From Owenia fusiformis (Eukaryota > Annelida > Polychaeta > Sabellida > Oweniidae), in NCBI GenBank assembly GCA_903813345.2, contig CAIIXF020000005.1, positions 9,861,375 through 9,925,374 on the forward strand: a stretch of 64,000 nt of DNA. Reading direction: 5' to 3'. The notes under the pieces are model-generated. The model made no database searches, was not told the DNA's origin, and worked only from the letters and a program-made list of their open reading frames with translations. Made by a program: the position numbers and the translations under genes. Shown piece after piece: positions 10,402 to 20,523 of this stretch; the stretch's first letter is position 1; each line of letters opens with the position of its first letter.

Positions 10402-13400
10402 TCAGTTGAATTTATTCTTTGAAAAAATTATATTCTCAGGCTGCTGGACTGCCCCCAGAATATCTTCCTCTACCCCTTCTAGAGCATTATTGTAATTTGT
10501 AATCTTCAGTGCTTCCCATTCAGCCTGCAAGTACACAAAAGCATGTTTCACATTCTCTTCCATTTTACAATTACCATTTACCATTACCATTACCTCTACC
10601 ATTTTTATTTGTTAAGCCTATAACCTGATAACCCAGATAAGAATACTCGGCTGAAAATTTCCAATTTAATCGCAAATGAATGACTATTTTAATGTTACAA
10701 TTCTGTTTGTCTATCATTTGAATTGGGTTGAATTGAATATTGGAAGTTTTCATAGTTTTGATGTTGCTTTAAAATACACTGAATGAGAAATTAAGTATAT
10801 CATTTTGTATTCGTGTAATAGGTCTGTATCTTTAAGGTGCAAAGATGGCAGAGTATTAGTAGTCATATGAGAAAAAGTTGCAATGGGAATTAAAAAACAT
10901 AATCTGAGATGCCCTATTAACATCCATTAACCTCTTGAATACCCAGAGTGACGGATATATCCGTCACAAATAAAATAAGACTGGTGCCAAGAGGGATGAG
11001 AAAATCCGTCACAAAATTTTTCACAAAAATTGCTCTCATTTGAACAATTTTCGTCCAATTTACACAAAAATTGTTTTAAAGGGTTCCGATTAGCATCCCG
11101 TATAAAAACAATATGGCGGCTCCAGGCGAATCAACTGGATCAGTCCATTTTTAAGAAATAAGGGGAGTTCTGTAAAATCCAGTTTATTGAAATTGTCTTT
11201 GAGATAAAGTAATCCGTTTATAATGATTTTGAAAACGTTATCCAAAGAGTGATTGCGTTCAAATAATACATGTACAACAGCCAATATAAATTCTTGTATT
11301 AGAAACCGGTTTGTCTTGCTCTTGTTTCATTTGTAGGATATTTCATATGCCAAGCTGTGTGCTATTACGTTATGGGGAAATTTAGATGCCAATTTTTCCT
11401 TATTATACACAAATAGAAGATCCTGAAACGTCACCCATAAATGTGGAATTGATTTGTCAAAATAAAAATCACCCTTTTATAAATGTGTGAAGATCTATAA
11501 TATACTTATGCTATATAACAGTTAGAGGTGTTGACACAACGACCTCGAACCTGTGAACCCTTGAGTATTATTCCGGGATCGGGCCTTTTATACTAAACGG
11601 TGAGCAACACCAGAAACGAGCGTTCGATTTGCTAAACGATATGCGTCACCCTTTAAAACGTGTAGAAATGATCTCTGCCGTCCAATTTTACTAAGCTGAG
11701 CATCTAAAGTTGTATAGGTATGTAATAAAATGTCAAAAGGTGGCAAAAAATGAAAAATTCTCTGGTTTCATGCCAATTTTAGAGCCTGGGATTCAAGAGG
11801 TTAAATCAATTTTATCAAAATGTAAGAGCTGCCGATGAGTCATTTCAGCTGACATCAGAGAGTTGGGTTATTGTGCTTGTTTTAACTCTTAATATCATAT
11901 ATACTACAAACAAGTTTCAAATTCTGTACGGAATAGCAATTTTAGTCTTCTCTTCTGTTCCTTCTATTTACTATATTCCTTCTATTTACTATATACCATT
12001 TGCAATATACAATATTTGTATAATTTTCAGACTACATATAGACTGTTTCAGTTAGTTCAATGTAATAAATTGATTTTACGTTGCATAAAAATACCCAGAG
12101 TACAACTAACAATGCGATACATGTAAATTTTAACGCACACAATGATAAACAAATGCTAATTGGCAGGTTTCTGGTTTTAATTATACAACTTGCAACTTGA
12201 TGCCAGCAGGAATGTTTATGCATTTTATCTGGATTCAAGTTAATGTACTATTTGAGGACATCAATCTAATGATAAAGTAAAATCTTACTGTTAGAGCTTT
12301 GGATGGATCCTGTACTTGCATTGCTGAGCCAGTCATTTGGTCCTGCATCATTCTAGTCTGGTCAGCCGCTACAATCAAACATAACATTATATAGAAGTTA
12401 TTAGTGACCAACTTGAAGCACGGGAATCAAGATATGTAATCTACTATAGATGGCAGCAGTGAAATGCAGAATCAGCTTTTTTACATTTAACATATTTCAT
12501 GGATGTAGGTCAAAATATTGCACATTCAATCAAAATCGTCATACTAGAAAATATGGGTGAGACGGATCAAAAATTCTGATTTGAGTAGGGTCAAGTTTGG
12601 ATCAGTAAAATTCAGTAAAGTGTTGCGAGCTGGGAAGATGGAAGGCAGGAATTTACTGATACGAGGATAAATTGACAGGCAGAAGTCTGATCCTATGCAC
12701 TTACCATTGTCCATTCCTAGGATGAGGTTATACATGCTACGAAGGCCAAACACATTGAGGAAATACCATGAAGCTGAACTGACCCTGGAGATAAAGAAAT
12801 ACAAAATATTAATATATATAATGTAAAGCACCTACATCATGTCTCTGTCCTCCTAACCATTTCCCTGACCCATATAGGTGTGTATGAAAGAGGGAGGGGG
12901 TCACATGCTGCAAAATTATCATTGATTGTATTGTGTGTGAAACATTAATGTTACTTGATAACATATGATTATATTGAGTATATTAAGTATTAAGTCCTGA
13001 TTATTATCACAATACAAGAATTCATTTTCTCTATACTAGAAAACTTACCATGAAGCATCTAAAGTGATGAGCTCTACCCCTCGCTGCAACATTGGTTTAA
13101 ATCTAAATGTCAGTGGAAATGGCACCTTGGCTGAAAATTGACATATGTATTTATTGTAACCATGGTACATATAAAGTTCAGAAAAATCAAATATCATACA
13201 GTGTTATGCGACTTACTTGTCAGTACACCTAAAAATGAGGTTTTAACAATTGTTCATCAAAATTGGAAATTTTAATCCCTTTTGAAGATGTAATTTTTAG
13301 GTAGGGTAAATTACCTAATCAAGCCCCAAATGACAATCACAGACAGAACAAGACACAGAGTGATAAACATTCCACTTTGAAAAGCAAAACTCCCACCATG

Positions 13401-15835
13401 AAATTTACCCAACAAGCCCAAAACCTCGACATAAAAGATATCTTGACAATAGTTTGCTCTGGTATCTAAAAAATTTCAAGTTGAATCATGGGTTTTCAAC
13501 ATGTTTTCCTGGAATGGAAATGTGCCATCCACCAACCCAGCAGTTCAAAGTGTAATAAATAAAACTTACTTGTGAGAAAGCCAGAAAAGGCCCAGTTGAT
13601 CCAGCCCCCAATGACAATCATAGGTAGGACATTAGTGAGATTACCCTTCAACATGTCAGTCATCATACTAGGATCTGGAAACATAACATAAATATTTTGA
13701 AATGGAATAATCGTTTCATGTTATAAATATGAAATACATGTACATATATTAGTTCAGCAATTTAGCTTTGTTATACAAAAGTCTTTTACAGGTCTCAACC
13801 AAAAGAGGTAAAAAAAACAAATTAAAAAAACAAGGCATTAATTAATTGTATTTCTATTAGGGTTTCATATCATTCAAATGTAAAAATATAACACACAAAG
13901 AGGGCAATTGATGAAGTATTAACCTATTAAGTTCACTTGAACTTTTTAATGAAGATAATCACCCTTGGTATACGCAGCTAACGAAAATTGACTGGTACGG
14001 GTCAAAAGCTGGACCAGTACGGGTTAACGGTTTTATTTGAATTTAAAACAGCCATAACTTGCACAATATTGACTTCCTCGTGTCTAATTTCGGGGCAATA
14101 GAACCGGTCCGTCTTCTCGCTGCAAGCAGGATGAAATTCTTTGTCACAAAGTTTGGCATTTTTTATAAAATCAAACGCGCGTCATTCAAACTCACAAGAT
14201 GTAAATAGTATGTCATTTACATCATACCTTGATGGGGAAAAATAGATCTTATATGTTAGAAGTACTAAATAAAAGTTATCGTGAAAATGAGACAGTCGTT
14301 CTCGAGAGAAAAGAGCATAAATGCGCATTTAGAGAGTTTTGGTCCGTTTAAAAATCTGTAAAAAATTGGGGTACTTAAAAGCATCGGGCATCATATATTT
14401 CAAATTAGACACGAAGAAGTCAATATTGAGCAAGTTATGGCTGTTTTAAATTCAAATAAAACCGTTAACCCGTACCATATTTAATAGTATAAAATAAGTT
14501 GATCGACTAGGTCTACCTGGTAGCAAAAACCTCTTGAAAACTTTTCAATGAGAAGGAGTGAAAAAATGGACTTCTTTCGATGCAAAGAAAAATGCTGATT
14601 TGCGGCGATTTGAGGGCTTAAAGCTGTGTAAAGATACAATTTTCTTGTTCCGGAACCAAATTGAAATGTTGAATAATTGTTCCGTGTTCCGATCCAAGGA
14701 ACAGAACAAAATTGGGTAATGCGAGACACCTCTAGCAGAAATCTGAATAAAGTTGTCTGACTGTACTGTACATGTATATTATAGTATAATGTGTCACTTA
14801 TGTGTGTCACTTAATTGTATCATTATACACCTCACTGCATACCTGTCATGGGATTTTTTTGCACTGGCTCTCTTTTGATACCCTTCAACTTGCCCTCTAG
14901 AAAAGCTTTCCTCATTCTAAATGCCTGAAATAAGAAAAATCAGCATAGAAATGATTCACATTTTATTGTCTTAAGATGCATATTCTCTGTATTCAAAACT
15001 ATAATTTTAGTCATCGCTTCTATTTATATTTTGGAAAATGTGTCCACATTTATGGGCTTTAAAGCTTTATGTAGATATTGATTCTCATATCTGACTTCAG
15101 AAATTTTTGAAGTCAGATACAAGAATCAATATCTGAGACTATAATGTAAATGGTTAACTTACACTCCTTGGCAAATATTTCCCATTTTCTCGCAGAAGGC
15201 GGCTCCTTATTAACAACTGACTGAAACAAAAAATTAAATAATGTCATAAATTTCTGTATCAGAAACAACTAGTTACAGTCCTAAAAAATGCTCAGAGTGT
15301 ACCAAAAAATGTCTTCAATGACAACAAATTCCATGGGAGAACAAGCCCCAGAGTCTCTGACAACCCCCCCCCCCCAAGAAGCATGGGTAAAACACTTGCT
15401 GCACCACCTTTATATTCCAGAAAATGACCCCCTTTTCAAATATGGTCTGACGCCCCTGCACTGTCAAGTTTGAGGGGAGTTTCGCAGTGTCAAAGGACAT
15501 GTCGCATGCTGGTAAGTACTGATACATGATGAATATTATGTAAATTTTTCATTTTTCAGGATCAAAGTTGTCAAAGAAATTGTAAGGATCAATGTACTAG
15601 ATCTAAGCTTATTGGCTACACAACTTGTGTCACAAGAATGAAGAAAAATTCTGTTTCATCATTCAGACATATTCAACTAAACTCACCTATCTTCGATCTG
15701 TGTTGATTCCACTTTTTTCTCAGATTGGAGGAGGATTGTTACATAATGTCTAATTATGCCTACCAGGAATGTGATGAGTACAATCGGCAGGAATACCCAC
15801 AATCTAATATCAGGATCTAAAAGCAATTCAGCCAT
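10402..15835 (-). CDS. EMC3: ER membrane protein complex subunit 3 (EMC3), 8 exons
   Basis: Oxa1-family insertase subunit of the ER membrane complex, which inserts tail-anchored and multi-pass membrane proteins. Minus-strand exons in order: 15835-15687, 15220-15163, 14924-14843, 13674-13570, 13130-13049, 12784-12705, 12368-12289 and 10524-10402. All junctions are GT-AG with matching phases, giving 252 residues (human 261). Three membrane segments are visible: about 13-34 ([15 protein letters not shown]), 112-131 ([20 protein letters not shown]) and 161-181 ([20 protein letters not shown]). Arg29 and Arg174 align with human Arg31 and Arg180, which as I recall line the hydrophilic vestibule. 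The C-terminus (TEWEAL-like AEWEALKIT then GVEEDIL) matches the family, but the last 15 residues diverge. The start ATG sits 204 bp from the divergent UXT start. Introns carry several MITEs. Identification is secure. Confidence 0.96.
10931..11800. mobile_element. piggyBac-like MITE (TTAA-flanked), EMC3 last intron
   Basis: Terminal inverted repeats CCTCTTGAATACCCAG (left) and CCTGGGATTCAAGAGG (right) are each bordered by TTAA (10927-10930 and 11801-11804), the target duplication of piggyBac-type elements. About 870 bp, no transposase frame. Near the left end is the perfect 20-bp palindrome GTGACGGATATATCCGTCAC. A fragment of the same family lies at 53.4 kb. Confidence 0.85.
14017..14475. mobile_element. 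MITE with ~75-bp terminal inverted repeats, EMC3 intron 3
   Basis: The left arm starting GTACGGGTTAACGGTTTTAT is matched by an inverted right arm ending AACCGTTAACCCGTAC; the arms extend about 75 bp with few mismatches, including CAGCCATAACTTG and GTGTCTAATTT. About 460 bp with no coding frame. A second short GGTACGGGT motif lies just outside at 13993. Confidence 0.85.
15072..15137. repeat. 66-bp hairpin in EMC3 intron 2
   Basis: Arms of 27 bp (starting AGATATTGATTCT and ending TATCTGACTTCA) with two mismatches around an 8-12 nt loop. It looks like a minimal foldback element or a transcribed hairpin. Confidence 0.8.
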
Positions 15836-16039
15836 TTTGGGAATTCCCTCTTTTGTCTCTTTTGAGCGAGATGTTTTTAAACACTCTTTAAATGGTTATT
15901 AATAATAACTATTGTTCAATAATTCACTGGTCAGAGATATCATATCGGAATTATTGTACTAAAATCAATATAATTAAATCATATATAGAAAAATAGTAAA
16001 ATATATATGTCACGTGACTTCATTTTGGGGAAGCCGAAA
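15836..16039. promoter_or_regulatory. Bidirectional promoter between EMC3 and UXT
   Basis: Only 204 bp separate the two divergent start codons, so both promoters and 5' UTRs must lie here. It contains GGGAATTCCC (15839-15848), a perfect kappaB-type palindrome just upstream of the EMC3 start, and GTCACGTGAC (16009-16018), a perfect CLEAR/E-box palindrome 21 bp upstream of the UXT start. AT-rich sequence lies between. No other gene is present. Confidence 0.85.
16009..16018. promoter_or_regulatory. CLEAR / E-box palindrome GTCACGTGAC
   Basis: Exact match to the 10-bp CLEAR element bound by MiT/TFE factors and also a USF/MYC-type E-box (CACGTG). Its place in a short divergent promoter makes function plausible; binding is inference. 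Confidence 0.65.
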
Positions 16040-19000
16040 ATGGAGGATGAACTTTTGAAAGAAAAAGTTTTGAAATATGAACATTTTCTCAATGAAACGC
16101 TGCGTACCGACTTAAAGTAAGTAATTTAAAGTGAGCGGAGTGTTAAGTGGTATGCATTAAATCGATTTTAATTATTTCCGTGTTCTCAGAGCTTCAATTT
16201 TCATCAGAGCCATATATTCAATTATTTCGATTTTCAAAATAATTAGATCTATCTCATTCTCATTCAGTCATTTCTCAGACTCACAAGTCGAAGTCACATG
16301 TTGTGATTTAAATCTACCACAGGAAACATAGGCCAAGGACCACGTGTAATTAAATAGTCATGGAGTCCCGAATAGAAAATAGTGTGTAGAGTCCATTTCA
16401 CTGTTTAACTGCGTCAGTAAAAGCTAAAAAATAAGAAATCAAAATATCATTTTGCAATAATATATGGAAAAATATATTCCTATTGTACATGAATGACATT
16501 TGTATATCTTGGATTGCTTCTAGTTTGGCTTATAAAGTGTGTGGCCTCTTATATTTGGATGTTTCTCTGCCATGTTATTTTCAATAAGATTAACATGGCT
16601 GAAATTCTTCAAATTACAAGACGGCATAGGCTTATTGCACAAAAAACTAAAAAATCTGAAATATACAAATGTTATTCATGTACATTATAAATATACTTTT
16701 CCATATATTATTGCACAATGGTCTCCCAATTTCTTATTTTTGCCGTTCTACCGACAGGTAATCTAAAACAGGTTTTGATTTTAAATTTGTTTCTTTTTCC
16801 ACCTCCCAAACTAGAATTTGGGCTTTATGATAGATATCAACTTTTTAACTGTTTAAATATTTTGTTTCAGGACAATAACTGTTTAAATATTTTGTTTCAG
16901 GACAATTCTGGATAGAAGAGATCAAGTATACAGTGAAACTGCAGAATATCTACAGCTGAAGTCAATAATAGAACGTCTTCGACAAGTATGTATATGTACT
17001 TGTAATATGAAATTAATGTAGGAATAGAGATATAGAGTAGTACCCTGGTTTTACTAATGCTCACAATATACTCATTTTGAAAGGTAAATACCATGTACTA
17101 AGGTCATATTTGTAAAATGCATATACATTTATCAATTCTATGTTTTCCTAGGATACTCCATCTACACAAAAGAATTTAAAAACAAAGATAGATCTAGGCT
17201 GCAATTTCTACTGTCAGGCAAATGTGTAAGTTCCATTTTTACAATCCAAAACCCTTGGTCTTGCTACTTGTGTTTTCGTCGCCTAATTTTAAATCCACAA
17301 GCTGCTGTTTTTATTGTTGGCTCACATACTAAAGGAATCATCCATCAACAGTTTTTTGAACCAATGCTCATATCCATCTTGTGCAGTTATGAGTGCCATT
17401 CTACCAGCTTTTCCCTTTGTTTTAGAAAAATCTGTTATTGCTGGTTGTGCCCATCAAAAGGTGCCATTTTCTTATGTAATATATTAATGTATATTTTGTT
17501 TCCATGGACTTGAAGAATGTATCTGTAAGTTCTTGGCATTATCCATCTACTGTAATTTAACTTTAATTTGGTGCTACTTAACTTGGCATGATTTTGGGAT
17601 ATCAGACATATTGGTGTCTATTTAATTTGGCTTTCTATGGGGATACGTATAGGATGTTCTTATTATCCCATAGTTGAGGTCAAATCATCCCATACTTCAC
17701 CTTCCAAAGCATTTCACAACTACATTCAGTTTTATTTGTCTGAACTATAGCCAAAACATTAATCATTTCCATGATTGTGTCATGAAATCACTGTGTAAGC
17801 ATATAACATGTAACAATTCACGTCACATTGGCGGGAGTTTTCAAATCCGTGGAAAAAAGTGATATCTGTGGAATATTCTCCATATTCCACAGATATCGCT
17901 TTTTTCCACGCATTTGCAAAATATCATAAATATATATATGTGTTATTCTACAGATTTGACCTCAACTATGGGATAAATACAGAATATCACATCATTTTGA
18001 GTGATATCATTTTTATCGCCGAGTTGATATCAAATATCAACACGAGTGAGCGAAGCGAATGAGTGTTGATATTTGATATCTACGAGGCGATAAAATGATA
18101 TCACGAGAAATTATGTGATATTGGGTTTATCCCATGATTACGATCACCTTGTGATATAGTTCGTCGTAAATACAATTTTTAATCGTTATTTAGCAGCCTT
18201 CTAATCAAATTATATACACAATCGTAATTTAATACACCAATGAAACTTAAAGAGAAAAAATTAACGGACCTATTTTCTCAAAAGAGAATAAATTATCTGA
18301 CCTAATTTCCAACAATATTGTGGCGCAAAATGCAAATGAGATATCACACGGATATGCGTGAGATAAACGATTTTCTGGAAAATATCACACGGATTTCAAT
18401 GATATCAGAAATATCAATAGCTGTTATTGTACAGATAACACATTAATCGTGGGATAAATCTCATTATCTATTTAACTTCAAGATACTTATTGTCAGTGTT
18501 CTTGATTAACAATATCTTCAAATATTTCTAAATTTACCCAGGCCATTTTGAATATTTTTTATAACTTGAAGTGCATTCAACAAAAAACATGTCGAATTCC
18601 TGTGTATTTTGGCTAATATTTTATTTTTTTGATCCGCCAAATTAAAATACTCACAAAATTAAAGACAAATGCAGTTTACTATAATGTACAGTTACAATGT
18701 CTTTCATTATTATGGTGCTTATAATAATTTCAGACCAGATGCCTCTATGATCACAGTGTGTATTGGTCATGGTTTCTATGTAGAGTTCACCTTGGATGAA
18801 GCTATCAAATTCATAGATAAGAAGACAAACCAGCTGACAGAGAAGAGTGATGTTCTAACGAAAGATGCTGCGAAAGTTAAAGCACACATCAAGCTTGTGT
18901 TACAGGTAAGGGCAATATGTATGGCTGTATCATATGTTTCAAACTAAGTCCTACTTATACGTTTTTTTAGTTACTGGGTTGTAAAAGAGTAAAATATGTG

Positions 19001-19392
19001 AAAATTATTTTAAGAGAAACCTTTTTTATTTGGAGAAATTTTTCTTAAAAGTCTACTTTAAAATGAGAATGGAAGCATGGGTAGGCAGTCTGGTCTAGTT
19101 GGAACAAAAAAAGAGATGGTCCCTATAATGCCTCATTGTTATAATTTGAGTTCCCCGTTTAAGTCATTAGATTAGGTAGTGAAGAACAAGGGATACAGGC
19201 AGAGAAGTTTCTTCCCAAAGGAGACTGGAAAAACCAAAAATACCTTGAAGACTCACTGCATTCTTTATTTCTGAATCTGTTTTTCACATACTTGTTTAAT
19301 ATGTGATTTTTTGTTATCTCCAGGCCCTGAAAGAGATTCAAATGATCGGTGATAGCAAATTTGAACAAACGCGTCAAGGACTTTGGGACTGA
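16040..19392 (+). CDS. UXT: UXT, prefoldin-like alpha subunit, 5 exons
   Basis: Prefoldin-like chaperone subunit of the URI1/R2TP prefoldin-like complex; in vertebrates also reported as an NF-kappaB and androgen-receptor cofactor. Exons 16040-16116, 16901-16985, 17152-17225, 18734-18905 and 19324-19392 join in phase with GT-AG borders to give 158 residues (human 157). Matching landmarks: KVLKYE near the start, LDRRDQVY, EYLQLKSIIERL, a KIDLGCNFY strand, GHGFYVEFTLDEAIKFID in the central beta region, then KSDVLTKDAAKVKAHI and the C-terminal helix. The start follows the CLEAR box and is the first ATG. The stop is TGA at 19390-19392; PSTK begins 60 bp later in the same frame. No AATAAA lies between them. 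Exon 2 has a duplicated splice acceptor. Identification is secure. Confidence 0.95.
16846..16905 (+). repeat. Duplicated splice acceptor at UXT exon 2 (30 bp x 2)
   Basis: A perfect 30-bp tandem duplication that includes the polypyrimidine tract and AG: each unit contains TTTTGTTTCAGGACAA. Only the downstream AG (before 16901) keeps the UXT frame. Using the upstream AG (before 16871) would add 30 nt with an in-frame TAA (ACT GTT TAA). Confidence 0.9.
17226..18733. repeat. UXT intron 3: nested hairpin elements
   Basis: At least three inverted-repeat structures are seen: TCCCATAGTTGAGGTCAAAT at 17667 with its inverse at 17955-17975; a 61-bp hairpin at 17847-17908 (arms GTGGAAAAAAGTGATATCTG); and a long hairpin at about 17962-18139 with arms of about 85 bp, ATGGGATAAA at both outer ends and a GCGAAGC centre. 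Similar pieces (AAATATCACACGGAT, GTGGGATAAAT) continue to 18450. No exon is seen between 17226 and 18733. Confidence 0.8.
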
Positions 19393-19452
19393 AGGCTGCT
19401 GAAAATTCAGAGCATAGCAATTGCCAAAAATAATCATCTGGACTTAGTCGAC
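19393..19452 (+). other. UXT-PSTK junction: 20 open codons in one frame
   Basis: Between the UXT stop TGA (19390-19392) and the PSTK ATG (19453) are exactly 60 bp without a stop in the shared frame. The TGA is thus the only stop separating the two proteins. There is no AATAAA and no promoter-like motif. A CAG at 19408-19410 falls on a codon boundary and could in principle act as an alternative acceptor, but its pyrimidine tract is poor. Confidence 0.9.
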
Positions 19453-20523
19453 ATGGATGAACATTCTAAGTCAGACGAGATTAAATTTGGATTAGTGGTA
19501 TTATGTGGAATACCAGGAAGTGGGAAATCTACACTAGCAAACGGTTTAAAGAATTACCTCCGGGAAGCAAGTGATAAGACACATGCCATCCATATATGCT
19601 ATGATGAACTATTCCCCAGCGATTTAGAGAGAGAGATTATAACGCAGTCTCAATACAATAGTGATGAAGGAGAGGGAATTTCAAAATGGAAATCATATAG
19701 GAAAGCAATATTTAATTCAGTTGAGGGATTGATTGGAAAAGTAATGCTGAAACAAGTCAATCCTAATACGGATGATATTGAATCAGAAGAGGACAGATTG
19801 CTGTTTGAAACTATCCAAAGGACCATACATAAGAAATATGATGAGATATTCTCCGGCATAAGGACAGATGTTAATAATGTTGTGTTAATAATCGATGACA
19901 ATATGTATTATAGAAGTATGAGATATTCTTATTTCCAGTTGGCAAAGAAGTATAGCACTGGATTTGTGCAGTTTTATATTAAATGCCCAACAGATTTAGC
20001 ATTAGAGAGAAATCATGCAAGGGGTGAACCTGTGGACAAGGATATTATCTTAACAATGGATACAAGATTAGAACCCCCAAATCCAGAGTTAAACAAATGG
20101 GAAGAAAACAGTTATGTTATAGACAGTATGGAAACTGATATGAATGCACGTTTTTCTTTTGTTATAGATAAAATTGAACACTGTTTGAAAAATCCTATTC
20201 CTCTTGAAATTGAAGAAAATGTGGAGGAAAAAGAAGAGTCTAGAGTAATTTGCTCTAAGAATACCTTACATCAAATTGATCAAATTCTCAGAAAAATTGT
20301 TCAAGATCACATGAAACATTCTGCCAGAAATGCAGCCAATATGGCTGAACAAGGAAAAATTGCTAATGCCACAAGAAGTTATATATTTAGTCATTTTAAA
20401 CTTGGAAAATTAACATTGGCTTCAATGGATGATGTAACTGACTCAAGTAAAGATAAAAATAGTACTCTGTATAAACATGTCTCTGAATTATTCAAAGCAG
20501 AAATAAACAAATATAAACAGTAA
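19453..20523 (+). CDS. PSTK: L-seryl-tRNA(Sec) kinase (PSTK), intronless
   Basis: Phosphorylates Ser-tRNA(Sec) to phosphoseryl-tRNA(Sec), the step before SepSecS in selenocysteine synthesis; cytosolic. A single open exon encodes 356 residues (human about 348). Features: P-loop GIPGSGKST at about 19-27, CYDELFP matching the Walker-B-side YDD region, IIDDNMYYRSMRY at about 147-159 with the family RSMRY signature, AKKYSTGFVQFY, CP.DLALERN, LEPPNPELNKWEENS, and a C-terminal RVICS.N.LHQIDQILRKIV block. The start is the first ATG after the UXT stop; an upstream in-frame extension would run into that TGA. Spacing from UXT and the missing promoter suggest transcription together with UXT. AATAAA is at 20789. 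Identification is secure; the transcription model is inference. Confidence 0.95.
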   Translation: MDEHSKSDEIKFGLVVLCGIPGSGKSTLANGLKNYLREASDKTHAIHICYDELFPSDLEREIITQSQYNSDEGEGISKWKSYRKAIFNSVEGLIGKVMLKQVNPNTDDIESEEDRLLFETIQRTIHKKYDEIFSGIRTDVNNVVLIIDDNMYYRSMRYSYFQLAKKYSTGFVQFYIKCPTDLALERNHARGEPVDKDIILTMDTRLEPPNPELNKWEENSYVIDSMETDMNARFSFVIDKIEHCLKNPIPLEIEENVEEKEESRVICSKNTLHQIDQILRKIVQDHMKHSARNAANMAEQGKIANATRSYIFSHFKLGKLTLASMDDVTDSSKDKNSTLYKHVSELFKAEINKYKQ

